Of a stretch of 6,066 nt of DNA, positions 5,377 to 6,066 are shown piece after piece. Position 1 is the first letter of the stretch. Each line of letters begins with the position of its first letter. Source of the DNA: Thermoleophilia bacterium (GTDB lineage: Bacteria > Actinomycetota > Thermoleophilia > Miltoncostaeales > Miltoncostaeaceae); assembly GCA_017882555.1 (NCBI GenBank), contig JADGPH010000090.1, forward strand, positions 1 to 6,066, in the 5' to 3' direction. A model generated the notes under the pieces. It worked only from the letters and a program-made list of their open reading frames with translations, had not been told where the DNA came from and searched no databases. Both the position numbers and the translations under genes were made by a program.

Positions 5377-6066
5377 ATGGGGACTCCTTCTTTAGGACCG
5401 CCGGTAAGCGCTCCTGGGGCCATGTGCCGCCTGCGTCCATCACCGACCGCGCGTGCGGTTCGCCTCGACGGATTGCAGGCACGCGACGGCCACGCCCTCG
5501 ATGCCCTCGTGGCTCAATTGCCCGAGCCGCCCTGGGATGTGGAGGTCGACGCCGACGACGCCGAGCTGCTGGCACTGCTCGGCTCGCGCGGATTCGTCGA
5601 GTACGCCCGCGGGGCCCTGTACGCCAGGTCGATGGATGGATTACCCGCGTCGCATGTGACCGGCATCGAGGTGGTGCCCTACGACAACGCATGGTCCGAA
5701 GCCTTCACGACCGCGGAGGCTGACGCGATGACAGGACTGGCGGCGTTTGCCGAACTCGGCAGCCCCTCCGGCTACGAATGGGGCGCCGGCCAGGGCAGCT
5801 TCCACATCGCCCGCACCGCGACAGGACGCCTGGTGGGTTTTGCCCATGCCGATCTTCCCGATGGGATGATCGATTGGCTTGGCGTCATCCCCTCCGAGCG
5901 CAACAAGGGGATCGGCCGGAGGCTGGTCGCGGCCCTCGCCCAGGATGTCGCCAAGATCCGCGGCACGCACCTCATTGCTTTCGCCCAAGATGCGACCGGT
6001 GCCGGAGCATTTTTGGCGCGCGTCGGCTTCCAGCCACGCGGTCGCCGCGTGCTGGTCATTCACCGA
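5377..6066 (+). CDS. GNAT-family N-acetyltransferase (open at right edge)
   Basis: The frame is open for 230 codons from the ATG at 5377 to the window end. The C-terminal half is a GNAT fold. The acetyl-CoA pyrophosphate loop (motif A, R/QxxGxG/A) is clear at WLGVIPSERNKGIGRRLV (167-184), preceded by the strand RLVGFAHADLP (151-161) and followed by THLIAFAQ and FLARVGFQPRGRR (212-224), which is the usual last part of the fold. The stop is therefore probably only a few codons outside the window. Residues 30-90 end in SRGFVEYARGALYARSMDG, which resembles the terminal strands of another GNAT domain, so the N-terminus may be a degenerate second copy; this is inference. The acceptor substrate is unknown. 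I prefer the ATG at 5377 because of the TAGGCT box 6 nt upstream; an in-frame ATG at 5422 would drop a low-complexity 15-residue leader. It is divergent from cysE, with 23 bp between start codons. Confidence 0.85.
   Translation, partial: MGTPSLGPPVSAPGAMCRLRPSPTARAVRLDGLQARDGHALDALVAQLPEPPWDVEVDADDAELLALLGSRGFVEYARGALYARSMDGLPASHVTGIEVVPYDNAWSEAFTTAEADAMTGLAAFAELGSPSGYEWGAGQGSFHIARTATGRLVGFAHADLPDGMIDWLGVIPSERNKGIGRRLVAALAQDVAKIRGTHLIAFAQDATGAGAFLARVGFQPRGRRVLVIHR

Noticed and set aside
5384..5389. Perfect Shine-Dalgarno-like AAGGAG on the minus strand upstream of cysE
   Set aside because: It lies 30 nt before the ATG at 5353 and no ATG, GTG or TTG in the cysE frame falls within working distance; it is also inside the divergent GNAT coding sequence.
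4211..5395. Long plus-strand open frame (394 codons) opposite cysE and the start of pcrA
   Set aside because: It is antisense to two clearly conserved genes with intact catalytic motifs, shows no recognisable domain, and such open antisense frames are expected from high-GC codon use.
5641..6063. Minus-strand open frame of 140 codons opposite the GNAT gene
   Set aside because: The plus strand encodes a recognisable GNAT motif A over the same bases; the minus frame has no motif and is a shadow.
1..6066. Search for a novel defence, mobile or RNA-based system
   Set aside because: Apart from the partial secreted protein, the complete genes and the GNAT gene are recognisable common families, intergenic spaces are 109 bp or less, and no direct-repeat array, transposase, reverse transcriptase or structured RNA gene is visible.

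Overview
The window looks like chromosomal DNA from a high-GC actinobacterium. The signs are G/C-rich third codon positions throughout, an F420-dependent NADP reductase, an actinobacterial-type PcrA helicase with a C-terminal Tudor-like domain, and several genes whose start codon sits 6-9 nt after a TANNNT -10 element, as expected for leaderless mRNAs. I cannot name the class; an uncultured acidimicrobial or thermoleophilic lineage is only a guess. Apart from one partial secreted protein of unknown function, the genes are housekeeping or cofactor genes. I see no mobile element, CRISPR array, tRNA or rRNA.

Layout from left to right. A secreted protein runs off the left edge on the minus strand (start at 269). 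Divergent from it is a small zincin-type metallopeptidase on the plus strand (379-723). A perfect 14-bp hairpin (726-760) fills most of the 47-bp gap between this gene and the convergent minus-strand block. That block, in transcription order, is cysE (serine acetyltransferase, 5353-4571), a 93-bp gap, pcrA (4477-2342), folD (2338-1478) and npdG (1463-771). The last three are tightly packed, with gaps of 3 and 14 nt, and are probably one operon. On the plus strand, diverging from cysE with only 23 bp between the two start codons, is a GNAT acetyltransferase that is still open at the right edge.

How the genes relate. FolD makes NADPH while oxidising methylene-tetrahydrofolate, and NpdG exchanges hydride between NADPH and F420, so the pair can be read as a C1/NADPH/F420 redox link. 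PcrA probably shares only transcription with them. CysE makes O-acetylserine for cysteine synthesis, and no cysK lies in the window.

The most notable regulatory observation is the cysE/GNAT junction. The two genes appear to have face-to-face leaderless promoters whose -10 hexamers overlap by 2 bp. More broadly, genes that seem to head transcription units lack a Shine-Dalgarno sequence and have a -10 near the start codon, while the operon-internal genes folD and npdG have Shine-Dalgarno sequences. I found no clearly novel multi-gene system.
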